A stretch of 55,890 nucleotides of DNA. Origin: Desulfamplus sp. (GTDB taxonomy: Bacteria > Desulfobacterota > Desulfobacteria > Desulfobacterales > Desulfobacteraceae). Under the pieces are notes generated by a model. It saw nothing but the letters and a program-made list of their open reading frames with translations, had not been told where the DNA came from and made no database searches. Of this stretch, positions 1-9,657 are shown in pieces. The stretch covers positions 1 through 55,890 of the forward strand of contig JADGBE010000018.1 in assembly GCA_015231615.1 (NCBI GenBank), written 5' to 3'. The position numbers were made by a program, and so were the translations under genes. Each line of letters starts with the position of its first letter. The stretch's first letter is position 1.

Positions 1-2
1 GT

Positions 3-989
3 TTTAATGAAATTAAAGAGTTGATTGATAAAGCTCGGGCTGATGCTTTTAAAAGCGTTAATAGACAGCTAATCGAGCTTTACTGGAGAATAGGGCAATA
101 TATCAGCCTGAAACTTGCAGAAGCAAACTGGGGTGAAAATAAGATTGAGCAGTTGGCAGATTATTTAAAAAACTGCGGAGCTGATTATAAAGGTTTTAAC
201 CGTAGAAATCTTTACAGAATGAAGCAATTTTATGAAGCATACGCAGACAATGAAATTGTGTCATCACTGCTGACACAATTAAGCTGGACAAATAATCTTC
301 TTATTCTTTCTAAAACAAAAACAGCAGAAGAGCGAGAATTTTATATCCGTCTCTCTATTCGTGAGAAATATTCCTCAAGAGAGCTTGAAAGACAGCTTGA
401 TTCAGCCATATATGAGAGAACAATTCTTTCAGGTAAAAAACAACTGCCTGTTACTGCAAATGGTAAAAATGTCAATCAATATATTAAAGACAGCTATGTA
501 TTTGAATTTTTAGGGCTTCCAGATGACCATTCAGAGAGCGAACTAAAAAAGGGGCTGCTTAAAAATCTAAAGCTCTTTATTCTTGAGCTTGGCAGAGATT
601 TTTTATTTGTTGGGGAAGAGTATAAAGTTCAGGTCGGCATGAGCGACTATTTTATAGACCTGCTCTTTTTTCATCGAGAACTTCAATGTTTAGTTGCTTT
701 TGAATTAAAAATTACAAATTTCAAGCCTGAATATTTAGGCAAAATCAACTTTTATCTTGAAGCACTTGACAGAGATGTTCGTAAAAAACATGAAAAACCA
801 AGTATCGGCGTGCTTTTATGCAAAGGCAAAGATGATGAAGTTGTTGAATATGCTCTCAGCAGAACTCTTGCACCTGCAAAAATAGCTGATTACACATTAA
901 AACTACCTGATAAAAAACAGCTTCAACAAAAACTACATGAACTATTTGAAAATGCTGATTTTAAGGATAATGAGGTTTTACAGCCTTAA
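3..989 (+). CDS. YhcG-type PDDEXK nuclease (DUF1016), 5' end outside window
   Basis: Probable nuclease of the DUF1016/YhcG family. The frame is open to the left edge: the codons before the first possible start (TTG at 21) read FNEIKEL and continue the usual family N-terminus, so the true start lies upstream. The N-terminal half carries the family signature around SVNRQLIELYWRIGQYI and a helical DUF1016_N region. The C-terminal third has the PDDEXK core: the aspartate in DYFIDLLFFH, the E-x-K motif in VAFELKI, then KPEYLGKINFYLEALD. Family members are often linked to restriction-modification or mobile regions; no such partner is visible here. The protein ends at TAA 987-989. The family call is firm; the cellular role is not known. 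Confidence 0.85.
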   Translation, partial: FNEIKELIDKARADAFKSVNRQLIELYWRIGQYISLKLAEANWGENKIEQLADYLKNCGADYKGFNRRNLYRMKQFYEAYADNEIVSSLLTQLSWTNNLLILSKTKTAEEREFYIRLSIREKYSSRELERQLDSAIYERTILSGKKQLPVTANGKNVNQYIKDSYVFEFLGLPDDHSESELKKGLLKNLKLFILELGRDFLFVGEEYKVQVGMSDYFIDLLFFHRELQCLVAFELKITNFKPEYLGKINFYLEALDRDVRKKHEKPSIGVLLCKGKDDEVVEYALSRTLAPAKIADYTLKLPDKKQLQQKLHELFENADFKDNEVLQP

Positions 990-1049
990 AAACAATGTAA
1001 TATTGATAAGCAATGAATCGAAATTACTAAACAAACAAGGAGAAAAATC

Positions 1050-2048
1050 ATGGAATCAACAGCATTGCACCCGGGTAAATTACTTTCAATTTCAGGCTCT
1101 TATTGGCAAACCTGTACTCTTCATGCAAGTGTTAAACTTGATTTTTTTACAATCATTAAAAAAAATAGCCTCACATCAGAGGAGGTAGCAACAAAAATGT
1201 CAGCACCTGTTAGAAGTGTTGCCATGTTGCTTGATGCCTTATGTTCTATGGAACTTCTAAAGAAAGATGGTGTGAGATATTGCAATACCCAAATTTCTTC
1301 AAAGTTTCTTTCAAAAGAGTCTCCTGACTATATCGGTTTTATGATTATGCACCACCATCATCTTGTTGAGTCTTGGTCAAGGTTAGATGAGTCAGTTATT
1401 AGCGGAAAACCTATAAGATCAAGAGTTGCTTCTGTGGAAGATGAAGTGCGTAGAGAGAGCTTCTTAATGGGTATGTTTAACATTGCAATGGCAACTGCAC
1501 CAGAGCTTGTTCCAACTATTGATCTCTCTGGCAAAAAACATCTTCTTGATCTTGGTGGAGGTCCTGGAACCTATGCAATCCATTTTTGCTTAAACAATCC
1601 TGATCTTACTGCGGTTGTCTTTGACCTTCCTACAACTCGCCCTTTTGCAGAAAAGACTATTCAGCGTTTTGGTCAGCAAAATCGAATAACCTTTCAAGAT
1701 GGTGATTTTCTTAAAAACGATATTCAGGGAAAATATGACGTTGTGTGGCTCTCCCATATTCTCCACGGTGATTCGCCTTCTGATTGCGAGCAAATTATTA
1801 AAAAGGCAGCATCTGTGCTTGAACCTAATGGGGTGGTAATTATCCATGAATTTATTATGAATAATGAGAAAGATGGACCTCTTTTTCCAGCTCTATTTTC
1901 TCTAAATATGCTACTTGGAACAGATGGTGGACAAGCTTACTCTGAAGGCGAACTCATGGATATGCTTAAAGGGGCTGGATTTAAAGATATTTTTCGTACA
2001 AAATATAGAGGGCCTATGGAGTCAGGTTTGATTATTGGAACAAAATAG
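1050..2048 (+). CDS. SAM-dependent O-methyltransferase (Methyltransf_2 family)
   Basis: Class I SAM methyltransferase with the architecture of the acetylserotonin/hydroxyneurosporene O-methyltransferase family. The first ~100 residues form a winged-helix dimerisation domain (from STALHPGKLLSISGSYWQTC through SSKFLSKESPDYIG). The catalytic domain follows, with the SAM motif LLDLGGGPGTYAIHF, the acidic strand AVVFDLP, and GDFLKNDIQGKYDVVWLSHI. The start at ATG 1050 is supported by AAGGAG about 8 bases upstream. At 332 residues it is full length for the family. The gene stands alone between the nuclease and an efflux operon, and the substrate cannot be read from sequence. Confidence 0.85.
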   Translation: MESTALHPGKLLSISGSYWQTCTLHASVKLDFFTIIKKNSLTSEEVATKMSAPVRSVAMLLDALCSMELLKKDGVRYCNTQISSKFLSKESPDYIGFMIMHHHHLVESWSRLDESVISGKPIRSRVASVEDEVRRESFLMGMFNIAMATAPELVPTIDLSGKKHLLDLGGGPGTYAIHFCLNNPDLTAVVFDLPTTRPFAEKTIQRFGQQNRITFQDGDFLKNDIQGKYDVVWLSHILHGDSPSDCEQIIKKAASVLEPNGVVIIHEFIMNNEKDGPLFPALFSLNMLLGTDGGQAYSEGELMDMLKGAGFKDIFRTKYRGPMESGLIIGTK

Positions 2049-2080
2049 TTTTTTAATGCAATATCTAAACTTATCAATAT

Positions 2081-2160
2081 TTGACCTCCTGCAAACCCAT
2101 TTTTTATCAAGTAAAATCAAGGGGACAATTCAAGTTTTGCAGGAACTCTATTAAATATAG
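2081..2160. repeat. Dispersed intergenic repeat (TGCAGGA family), copy A
   Basis: Left half is the reverse complement of the copy at 42272-42331 (CCTGCAAACCCATTTTTTATC and following). The right half (GTTTTGCAGGAACTCTATTA) matches the end of the copy at 29171-29235. The two TGCAGGA segments face each other, so this copy is an inverted arrangement. It occupies the gap between the methyltransferase and RND operon. Confidence 0.65.
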
Positions 2161-2175
2161 TGATTGGAGAAAACC

Positions 2176-3405
2176 ATGTATAATTTAAAACATAATTTCA
2201 ACCAAAACATTATTGTGTCTATAGCAATGTTGCTGTCAGTTATTTTTGTTCAATCTACACTATTGAGTTTTTCATTTGCACAAGAGCCAGAGGGATTAAA
2301 GAATAGCAAAATACCATATTCGCCTATAGAAACTGTCAAAAGTTCGGTTCAAAAAGTTGAAGAGACCTACACAGCAGTTGGAACAGTAAAGCCCAAAAGC
2401 GAAACTATGATTGAATCTCAGGTAAATGCCCAAGTGCAGAAGGTTCATGTTCAAGCTGGAGATAGAGTAAACAAGGGCGATATTTTGATAACACTTGACG
2501 ATAGACAGGCATCTTCACGCAGAGATGGTGCAAATGCTGCCTTAAATGCTGCAAGAGCAGGCAGAGAGCAGGCAATGCAGGGTGTCAATGCTGCTGAAGC
2601 TGCCCACAAAGAGGCAAAACTTCAGTATAATAGAGTCAGCGGATATTACAAATCTCAAGCTGCCACAAAGCAGGAGCTTGAAATGGCTGAATCTGGTTAT
2701 GTTCAGGCAAAGGCAGCTTTAAAACGGGCAAAAGATGCTTTGGCTGGAGCAGAAGCAGGTATAAGGCAAGCTATGGGTGCTGTGTCAGAAACTAATGTTG
2801 GTTTGGAGTTTTCTAAAATCACTGCCCCAACAACTGGTGAGGTAATCAAACGCATGGTTGAGCCGGGTGATCTTGCCATGCCGGGGAAACCTCTTATTTC
2901 GCTTAGAACTGAAACAGGTTTTAGAATTGAGGCATATATTCGTGAAGGGTTAATAAGTAAGGTAAAAATTGGCATGAAAATTAAGGCTGAAATTACGACT
3001 TTAGGGGTTAGTTGTGATGCTGAAGTTGAAGAGATTATACCTTACGCTGACCCTGAAACAAGAACATTTTTAATTAAAGCTGCATTGCCAAATACTATAT
3101 CATCAAACTTACCACAGCAAAGTAGAGAATTAGATTCAACGAAATCACCATCAAAAGAGTCTAAAATTGAAGGAATCTATCCTGGAATGTATGCAAAACT
3201 CTTGATCCCAGAGTCTATTCAAGAAGTTGTTCTTATTCCAGCAAAAGCAGTTATCACAACAGGGCAGCTTGAGCTTGTGATGGTTCAAACTTCTAAAGAT
3301 TGGCAGCTTAGATATATAAAAACAGGCAAGCATTCAGGCGATATGGTTGAAGTGCTTTCAGGTCTTAGAGGAGATGAGATACTTGGTGTTGGAGGTTTTG
3401 ATTGA
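2176..3405 (+). CDS. RND efflux periplasmic adaptor (membrane fusion protein)
   Basis: HlyD/AcrA-type adaptor that would bridge the inner-membrane RND pump encoded next to an outer-membrane channel. A hydrophobic segment near the N-terminus ending in SFAQ looks like a signal or lipoprotein-like leader. Next come a barrel-sandwich/lipoyl half (VNAQVQKVHVQAGDRVNKGD), a long Ala-rich alpha-hairpin (about residues 115-200), the second lipoyl half (ITAPTTGEVIKRMVEPGD), and beta-barrel and membrane-proximal domains. ATG 2176 is chosen because GGAG lies 6-9 bases before it; the longer TTG start at 2164 would contain that ribosome site. The stop overlaps the start of the pump gene, indicating translational coupling. 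There is no TolC-like gene in the window. Confidence 0.88.
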   Translation: MYNLKHNFNQNIIVSIAMLLSVIFVQSTLLSFSFAQEPEGLKNSKIPYSPIETVKSSVQKVEETYTAVGTVKPKSETMIESQVNAQVQKVHVQAGDRVNKGDILITLDDRQASSRRDGANAALNAARAGREQAMQGVNAAEAAHKEAKLQYNRVSGYYKSQAATKQELEMAESGYVQAKAALKRAKDALAGAEAGIRQAMGAVSETNVGLEFSKITAPTTGEVIKRMVEPGDLAMPGKPLISLRTETGFRIEAYIREGLISKVKIGMKIKAEITTLGVSCDAEVEEIIPYADPETRTFLIKAALPNTISSNLPQQSRELDSTKSPSKESKIEGIYPGMYAKLLIPESIQEVVLIPAKAVITTGQLELVMVQTSKDWQLRYIKTGKHSGDMVEVLSGLRGDEILGVGGFD

Positions 3406-6400
3406 TTATGGAAAATAACTCTCCAAATTTATTAAATCAGAACGATAAGACCACCACTTATAACCAACAAAATAATAATGATAATGATAAAAATGCCGTA
3501 TTTAATCAGGGTCTTATCTCAAAATTTGTAGAAAAATTTTTAGATGGGAAATTATCAATAATGCTCATTATTGTATCTGTTTGCCTCGGAGTTGCGGCTC
3601 TTTTAGTAACCCCAAGAGAAGAAGAGCCTCAAATTGTTGTGCCGATGGCAGATATTTATGTCAATGCCCCAGGTGCTACACCAGAAGAAATTGAGCAGCT
3701 TGTAGCAACTCCTCTTGAGCAGTTTTTGTGGCAGATTGATGGTGTTGAATATGTCTATTCAATGTCAAAAAAAGATATGGCTCTTGTAACAGTCAGGTTT
3801 TATGTTGGTGAAGATCGCGAAGATTCTCTCATCAAGCTCCATAACCGAATATCAATGAACATTGACAAAGTAACTCCGATTGTAAAGGGTTGGGTTATCA
3901 AGCCTGTTGAGATTGATGATGTGCCTATTGTCAATTTAACTCTATACTCTGAAAAATACAGCGATTTTGAGCTAAGAAGGGTTGGGGAAGAGGTTCTTGC
4001 AAGAGTTGGAAAACTTGAAAATATCTCAAGAACATCAATATATGGAGGCAGAGAGCGTGAAATAAGGGTAGAGCTTCTCCCTGAAAATATGCAGGCAATG
4101 AATATCTCATTTATGGAGGTTCAACAGGCTCTCCAAGGTGCTGATGCCTCTTTAATAGCTGGTAGTTTCTTAAAAAAAGATAAAGAGTATTTAGTATCTG
4201 CAAGCTCTTTTATTAGTGGAGTTGATGAGATTAAATCGCTGATTGTGGGGGTAACTCAAGGCAGACCTGTCTATTTAAGGGATATTGCAAAGATAGAGGA
4301 TAGACCTGATGAAGCAGATACATATACCAGAATGCTCTTTTCTCATGCTTACGCAAAAAAGATGGGTTATGCTGATTCTAACAAAAAATATAGTGCTGTA
4401 ACTCTTGCAATCTCCAAGAAAAAAGGGACAAATGCCGTTGCTGTTGCTGAAAATATTATCAAAGAGTTTAAGGCGTTAGAAAGCAAAATAATTCCTGACG
4501 GCATCTATGCTGAAGTAACGCGAAACTACGGTGAAACTGCCAAAGAAAAGGTTGGGGAACTTTTAAATTCTCTTCTATTTGCTGTTGCCTCTGTAGTTGT
4601 GCTTCTTGCATTTACACTTGGTTGGAAAGAGGCTTTTATTGTTGCGGTTGCAGTTCCTATAAGTTTTTCTCTTGCTCTTTTTGTAAACTATCTATTTGGC
4701 TACACAATTAACAGAGTAACCCTTTTTGCCCTTATTTTATCGCTTGGTCTTGTTGTTGATGACCCAATAACCAATGTTGAAAATATTCAGCGTCATATTG
4801 TAGATGGTCTTCTTGATCCTTTTAAGGCAACTTTAAGGGCAGTTGATGAGGTTTTACCGCCTGTTATTATGTCAACCCTTGCAATTATTGCCTGTTTTGT
4901 CCCACTTTTTTTCATAACTGGAATGATGGGACCATATATGGGACCTATGGCAGCTAATGTTCCTTTAACAGTAATTTTTTCAACTTTATGTGCAATTACT
5001 TTTGTTCCGTGGCTCTCTTATACTTTACTTAAATCATCATCAAATTATGAAAAAAATAAGATAAGTCAAAATATAGCTGATAATGAAAATAACAGCAAAA
5101 ATGAGGAGGATTCAATATCTAAAAGCGGATTAGAGTCAAAACGGTTTTTTAAGATTTATCGTTTTATTCTTGAACCTTTTTTAAATTCCGGCTTTAAACG
5201 GTTTCTTCTCTTTTCAACTGTTATTGTTCTTCTTATCTTCTCCTGCTCACTTGCAATATTTAGATATGTCCCGCTTAAACTTTTACCGTTTGACAACAAA
5301 AATGAATTTCAAATTGTAATTGATATGGACGAGGGGACAACACTTGAGAGAACAGATTCAGTAGTTCAGCAATTTGAAGATTATTTGCAAAATGTGCCTG
5401 AAGTAACCTCGATTATCTCATATAGCGGAGAGTCATCACCAATGGATTTTAACGGAATGGTTCGTCATTACTACCTTAGAAGGGCAAGCCATTACGCTGA
5501 TATTCGAGTCAATCTTCTTCCAAAAGATGAACGAGATCAGCAAAGCCACGCTATTTTGCTTCGATTGAGAACTGACCTTGAATCAATTGCCAGCCAAAAT
5601 GGGGCAGAGATAACCTTAGTTGAAGTGCCACCCGGACCGCCTGTTCTATCAACAATTGTTGGTGAAATTTACGCATCTTTAGATATGCCATACAGCCAGC
5701 TTATAAAATCAGCAGACCATCTAAAAAAAATCATGGCACAAGAGCCTTTTGTGGTTGATATAAATTCAATGACCGAAGCTGACACTGAACGTGTAGAGTT
5801 TGTGATTGACAGAGAAAAGGCAGCTTTGCACGGCATTGATACCCAAACTATAATCGCAACCCTTAGCGGAGCCTTAAATGGTGCTGTTCCAGCTTTTGTC
5901 CATCTGCCAAGGGAGAGGCAGCCTCTTAAAATTAGAGTAACAGTTCCAAGGCAGATGAAATCAAGCATAGCAGATATAAAGGCAATACCTGTTAAAGGTT
6001 ATGGGGCAGGTGCTAATGGTGCAATGGGTGGACGCATGATTACACTTGCAGAGCTTGTTGATGTAAAAATTCTTAAAAATGAAAAGACCATTTTTCATAA
6101 AAATCTTGAGAGGGTTGTTTATGTTCTTGCAGAAACTGCTGGAAGGGCACCTGCTGAGGCTGTTCTTGATATGCAATCTCGTATGAAAAGCGATCCAATG
6201 CCAAATGGCACAAGGGTTGATTGGGCTGGTGAAGGTGAGTGGAAAATCACAATTGATGTGTTTAGAGATATGGGTATTGCCTTTGCTGCTGCATTAGTTG
6301 GAATTTATATCTTATTGATAATTCAATCTGGCTCATTTTTTATGCCAATTCTTATTATGATGGCAATTCCGCTAACGCTGCTTGGAATTATGCCCGGATT

Positions 6401-6797
6401 TATGCTTTTAAACACATTTGGAACTTCTCCAGTTGGCGGAGTTATAGGTGCTGAAGGCTTTGCAAACCCTATATTTTTCACGGCAACAAGTATGATCGGA
6501 ATGATTGCACTTGGGGGGATTGTTATTAGAAATTCGTTAGTATTAATTGAGTTTATACAAGATGCTGTAAAAGCTGGAACTCCTTTTAAAGATGCAATTT
6601 TGCAAAGCGGTGCAATTAGAATGCGTCCAATTTTGCTTACAGCCTTGACAACTGTAATAGGGGCTGTGCCAATAACGCTTGATCCTGTCTTTTCAGGGCT
6701 TGCATGGGCGTTGATATTTGGATTAATTGCATCTACAGTTTTTACTTTGGTTGTTATTCCAGTAACCTATTTTGCTATTTACAGATACTCTGAATAG
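3402..6797 (+). CDS. RND efflux transporter permease (AcrB/HAE1-like)
   Basis: Inner-membrane proton-driven RND pump of about 1130 residues, the normal family length. Visible features are the first transmembrane helix (SIMLIIVSVCLGVAALLV), the porter-domain start PGATPEEIEQLVATPLEQ, the transmembrane-4 proton-relay aspartates in LGLVVDDPITNVENIQRHI, and the second transmembrane block beginning near FAAALVGIYILLIIQSG. TTG 3402 overlaps the adaptor stop (TTGA) and has GGAGG 6 bases upstream; ATG 3408 is the alternative. Odd features are an Asn-rich cytoplasmic N-terminus and an Asn/Ser/Glu-rich linker in the middle (about 5040-5135). The 3' end overlaps the convergent PAS gene by 19 bases. Substrate unknown. 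Confidence 0.92.
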   Translation: MIMENNSPNLLNQNDKTTTYNQQNNNDNDKNAVFNQGLISKFVEKFLDGKLSIMLIIVSVCLGVAALLVTPREEEPQIVVPMADIYVNAPGATPEEIEQLVATPLEQFLWQIDGVEYVYSMSKKDMALVTVRFYVGEDREDSLIKLHNRISMNIDKVTPIVKGWVIKPVEIDDVPIVNLTLYSEKYSDFELRRVGEEVLARVGKLENISRTSIYGGREREIRVELLPENMQAMNISFMEVQQALQGADASLIAGSFLKKDKEYLVSASSFISGVDEIKSLIVGVTQGRPVYLRDIAKIEDRPDEADTYTRMLFSHAYAKKMGYADSNKKYSAVTLAISKKKGTNAVAVAENIIKEFKALESKIIPDGIYAEVTRNYGETAKEKVGELLNSLLFAVASVVVLLAFTLGWKEAFIVAVAVPISFSLALFVNYLFGYTINRVTLFALILSLGLVVDDPITNVENIQRHIVDGLLDPFKATLRAVDEVLPPVIMSTLAIIACFVPLFFITGMMGPYMGPMAANVPLTVIFSTLCAITFVPWLSYTLLKSSSNYEKNKISQNIADNENNSKNEEDSISKSGLESKRFFKIYRFILEPFLNSGFKRFLLFSTVIVLLIFSCSLAIFRYVPLKLLPFDNKNEFQIVIDMDEGTTLERTDSVVQQFEDYLQNVPEVTSIISYSGESSPMDFNGMVRHYYLRRASHYADIRVNLLPKDERDQQSHAILLRLRTDLESIASQNGAEITLVEVPPGPPVLSTIVGEIYASLDMPYSQLIKSADHLKKIMAQEPFVVDINSMTEADTERVEFVIDREKAALHGIDTQTIIATLSGALNGAVPAFVHLPRERQPLKIRVTVPRQMKSSIADIKAIPVKGYGAGANGAMGGRMITLAELVDVKILKNEKTIFHKNLERVVYVLAETAGRAPAEAVLDMQSRMKSDPMPNGTRVDWAGEGEWKITIDVFRDMGIAFAAALVGIYILLIIQSGSFFMPILIMMAIPLTLLGIMPGFMLLNTFGTSPVGGVIGAEGFANPIFFTATSMIGMIALGGIVIRNSLVLIEFIQDAVKAGTPFKDAILQSGAIRMRPILLTALTTVIGAVPITLDPVFSGLAWALIFGLIASTVFTLVVIPVTYFAIYRYSE

Positions 6798-7450
6798 TAT
6801 TTTTCCATACACTTAGGGCAGATTCCATGACTGAACTGGGCGTCTGGGTGTTGAGCAATATACTTTTCAACATTATTCCAATACCCTTGATCATCACGAA
6901 TCCCTTTACAGTGCATACATATTGGGATAATGCCGCTAAGTATTTTTATCTGAGAATATGCTTTTTCAAGTTCAATGTTCTTATGTTGAATCTCACGGTT
7001 TTTTTGCTGAATTTCTCTTACCATATTTGTCATTTCATTATTTAAAATGCTCATCTTATCCATAAAATGGCTCTCGGTTAGGGTTATCTCTTGACCTATA
7101 ATAAGATAGCAATGGTCAACCCTAAAGATATAACAAGATACAGTCATAGATGGAGAACCAGCTACGGAGAAGTTGAGTTTGTTTTTTATGAACTCAGCTT
7201 CTCTATCTTCGCAAACATTAAAAACAGAACGGCTTTCTGGCATAAGAAAATTGAGGATGCTCTCTCCCTGAATATCCCCGACCTTTATTCTTCTAAAAGA
7301 ACCACGGGAAGTTATAAGTTTTATAAATGGTTTATTATAATCTTGAATCACAAAATTTGAATCAAGCATCAAGATTATTAGACTATCGGTATTATCAAGA
7401 TATTTTTCAAACTGGAGACTATAGTTATTAATTAAGGTGTTGCCATTCAT
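6779..7450 (-). CDS. PAS sensor protein with C-terminal Cys-pair motif
   Basis: Small cytoplasmic sensory protein. Residues ~20-130 resemble a PAS domain (LIILMLDSNFVIQDYNKPF). A coiled coil follows (MTNMVREIQQKNREIQHKN), then a C-terminal module with two cysteine pairs, CMHC-KGIRDDQGYWNNVE and SHGICPKCMEKYYSEYL. This module is common at the ends of deltaproteobacterial response-regulator and PAS proteins and may bind metal. No kinase, cyclase or DNA-binding output domain is present. AGGTGA lies 6 bases before the start, and the gene begins 6 bases after the stop of the cobalamin-binding sensor, so the two are an operon and probably act together. Function inferred from context only. Confidence 0.75.
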   Translation of the reverse strand: MNGNTLINNYSLQFEKYLDNTDSLIILMLDSNFVIQDYNKPFIKLITSRGSFRRIKVGDIQGESILNFLMPESRSVFNVCEDREAEFIKNKLNFSVAGSPSMTVSCYIFRVDHCYLIIGQEITLTESHFMDKMSILNNEMTNMVREIQQKNREIQHKNIELEKAYSQIKILSGIIPICMHCKGIRDDQGYWNNVEKYIAQHPDAQFSHGICPKCMEKYYSEYL

Positions 7451-7456
7451 TTTAAA

Positions 7457-8590
7457 TCACCTATTTGGTGTTACCATTTTTTTTGCAATATGCTTTGCAT
7501 CTTCAAGATTTGCTGCAAATCCATCTGCACCAGTTGATTGCCACAATTTAGGTGTCTCATTAAACACCCGCCCACCAATCATAACCTTTATATTTTGAAG
7601 TTCATTATCATTTCTTATCTCTTCAATGACCTCTTTTACATAATTAATATTGAATGGCATAGTTACTGATATTGCAAGAAGGTCAGGGATAAAAGACTTT
7701 ATAAACAGGATAAGGTCATCTTTTGGCATGTTTGCACCAAGATAGCGAACATCCCAGCCATCTTGTTCAAGGGTGTCTGCAATCATCCAAGCACCTATTT
7801 CATGAAATTCATTAGGAGATGCTGTAACAATAACCCTGCCAACATCTTTATTCATATTACTATTTTTATTCATATTTATGCTTGCCATTATCCTACCAAC
7901 AATAGCAGAGGCTAAATGCTCTTGGGCAACTGTTATTTCAGCTTTCTCCCACATAATACCAATTTCATACATAGATGGTTGTATAATATAGAGATAAAAA
8001 TCTTGAAGTTTTAAATCATTTTTAATTGAATCTTGAGCCAATTCAAGGGCTTTTCTATGATCTCCATCTAAAAGAGCTGATTGAAAATTATTTTTAAGCT
8101 CAAGCCAATTTTCACTTATAGGAAGTGAATAATCTATTTCTGATAAGGCAATTTTTATAATATCAGGGTGTCTGCTTATTAGCCATTCGTAGATTACATT
8201 AATATCGTCAGCATCTTTTTTATCTAAATATATGTCATTAGCTTCTATCCAAGCCTTTAATTCAATTATAAAATACTCAAATTTAAACCCATGAGAATAG
8301 TAGGTTCTATAAACCCAAGGAACTGTTTTTGCGAGTAACTCATAGTTGTTTATGTTGAAAACCGTAGTCATAAATGCTGCATGATGCTTGTGGTTATCAT
8401 ACATTATACGAAGGGGATTATTACCGATAATGGTATATATATCTGGTGTTGTTGTAAGTGTGTTATTGACATATCTTATCATATCAGGGCTGTTAATATG
8501 GTAAGAAGTTGTTGCTCGTAGGCTAATAAAGGGTAAAGATACAGCCTGTTGTAAAATTTCATTCATAATTGTTTTAATATCTTTATCCAT
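7457..8590 (-). CDS. Cobalamin-binding sensor protein (CarH/LitR-like cap plus B12-binding domain)
   Basis: Soluble B12-binding protein. Residues ~165-240 form the helical cap (B12-binding_2) with W214-x9-E224-H225, the Wx9EH signature known from adenosylcobalamin photoreceptors CarH/LitR. Residues ~250-370 form the Rossmann B12-binding domain, with E261-F-H263-E-I-G266 as the ExHxxG cobalt-ligand motif and VRYLGANMP after it. The first ~150 residues are a helical region I do not recognise; it is not a MerR DNA-binding domain, and no methyltransferase is adjacent, arguing against a methanogenesis-type corrinoid protein. GGAG lies about 10 bases before the start. Co-transcribed with the PAS protein downstream. 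A light or B12 sensory role is inference. Confidence 0.8.
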   Translation of the reverse strand: MDKDIKTIMNEILQQAVSLPFISLRATTSYHINSPDMIRYVNNTLTTTPDIYTIIGNNPLRIMYDNHKHHAAFMTTVFNINNYELLAKTVPWVYRTYYSHGFKFEYFIIELKAWIEANDIYLDKKDADDINVIYEWLISRHPDIIKIALSEIDYSLPISENWLELKNNFQSALLDGDHRKALELAQDSIKNDLKLQDFYLYIIQPSMYEIGIMWEKAEITVAQEHLASAIVGRIMASINMNKNSNMNKDVGRVIVTASPNEFHEIGAWMIADTLEQDGWDVRYLGANMPKDDLILFIKSFIPDLLAISVTMPFNINYVKEVIEEIRNDNELQNIKVMIGGRVFNETPKLWQSTGADGFAANLEDAKHIAKKMVTPNR

Positions 8591-8701
8591 GTTTCATTAT
8601 CTCCGAGCTTAATCTTTCATCAAGTTTTCATCTAAATTCTGCCAAGATGGATTGGCATTCCTGGCAGTTTCATAGCATAAAATTTTTTTTAATATTTTGT
8701 C

Positions 8702-9598
8702 TTACTTCATCAACAATAAACTGAGTGCCATCACCATCATTCCTGCAACAACTCCAAAGAGACTGTCGTGCCCTTTTCCGTAGGCACGGCTTGTAGGCAG
8801 TAACTCATCAAGACTTATATAGACCATAATTCCCGCCACGCCACCGAAAAGAATCCCCATGATTTCCGAAGGAATCATTCCGCTGTTGCCACCGAATAAA
8901 AAAAGGATCGCGATATAGCCGATGATTGCCCCGATGGGTTCAGCCAGACCGCTAAGGGTTGAGTAGATGAACGCCTTCTTTCGGCTTCCAGTGGCATAGA
9001 ATATGGGAACAGAAACGCTTATTCCTTCAGGTATGTTGTGCAGGGCGATAGCAATGGCGATTGCCACCCCAAGGCCGGGATCTTGAATCGCCGCAAGAAA
9101 AGTAGCCAACCCTTCAGGGAAGTTGTGAATTCCAATGGCTAATGCTGTGAACAACCCCATGCGCATGAGCTTGTTATTTGCATGGTGATCGTGTGTGCTT
9201 TCAGAACCGACTGCCAACTTTGACAAAGCATCGAAATTTGGCATCTGTGCCAAAGGATCGCTCAATGGTAGCGTTTCCGCTTCCGAGTGAATCTCGTGTG
9301 GATTCTCAGCAGCAGGAATCAAATTGTCAATCAGCCCGATAAGAAGCATTCCGCCAAAGAAGGAACCCGCGTTGACCCAGTGTGCCCCAGTTTCTCCAAA
9401 GCGTTCCACTAACGAATAGACACCCTTGAAAAAGATCTCCACGAAAGAGACATAGAGCATAACCCCAGCCGAGAACCCTGTTGCAACCGATAGAAAACGA
9501 TAGTTTGTTTTCTTCACCGTGAACGCAATGACACTTCCAATCGAAGTCGCCATTCCGGCGAACAGCGTCAATCCAAAGGCAATCAATATATCTCTCAT
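8702..9598 (-). CDS. zupT: ZIP family metal transporter (ZupT-like)
   Basis: Inner-membrane importer of Zn2+ or other divalent metals. About eight hydrophobic helices are visible, with the ZIP metal-site motifs [10 protein letters not shown] and [18 protein letters not shown] in helices IV and V. The His-containing cytoplasmic loop (HDHHANN) lies between helices III and IV. At 298 residues it is slightly longer than E. coli ZupT because of this loop. AGGAGAG lies 8 bases before the ATG. Base composition is visibly higher in GC (about half in stretches such as 8881-8940) than the flanking AT-rich genes, suggesting horizontal acquisition. It is not obviously in an operon with either neighbour. 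Confidence 0.93.
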   Translation of the reverse strand: MRDILIAFGLTLFAGMATSIGSVIAFTVKKTNYRFLSVATGFSAGVMLYVSFVEIFFKGVYSLVERFGETGAHWVNAGSFFGGMLLIGLIDNLIPAAENPHEIHSEAETLPLSDPLAQMPNFDALSKLAVGSESTHDHHANNKLMRMGLFTALAIGIHNFPEGLATFLAAIQDPGLGVAIAIAIALHNIPEGISVSVPIFYATGSRKKAFIYSTLSGLAEPIGAIIGYIAILFLFGGNSGMIPSEIMGILFGGVAGIMVYISLDELLPTSRAYGKGHDSLFGVVAGMMVMALSLLLMK

Positions 9599-9657
9599 AC
9601 AGGTTTCTCTCCTACGGCAACGGCAAAGCTATAAATAATCTGAATGCTGCTGCACAA

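Noticed and set aside
937..1188. Open frame of 83 codons overlapping the nuclease end and methyltransferase start
   Set aside because: Out of frame with two well-supported genes, no ribosome site and no domain; a shadow frame.
8640..8675. Terminator after the ZIP transporter gene
   Set aside because: CTGCCA/TGGCAG and TGCCAA/TTGGCA pairs can form a stem, but no T-tract follows on the minus strand, so I could not support it.
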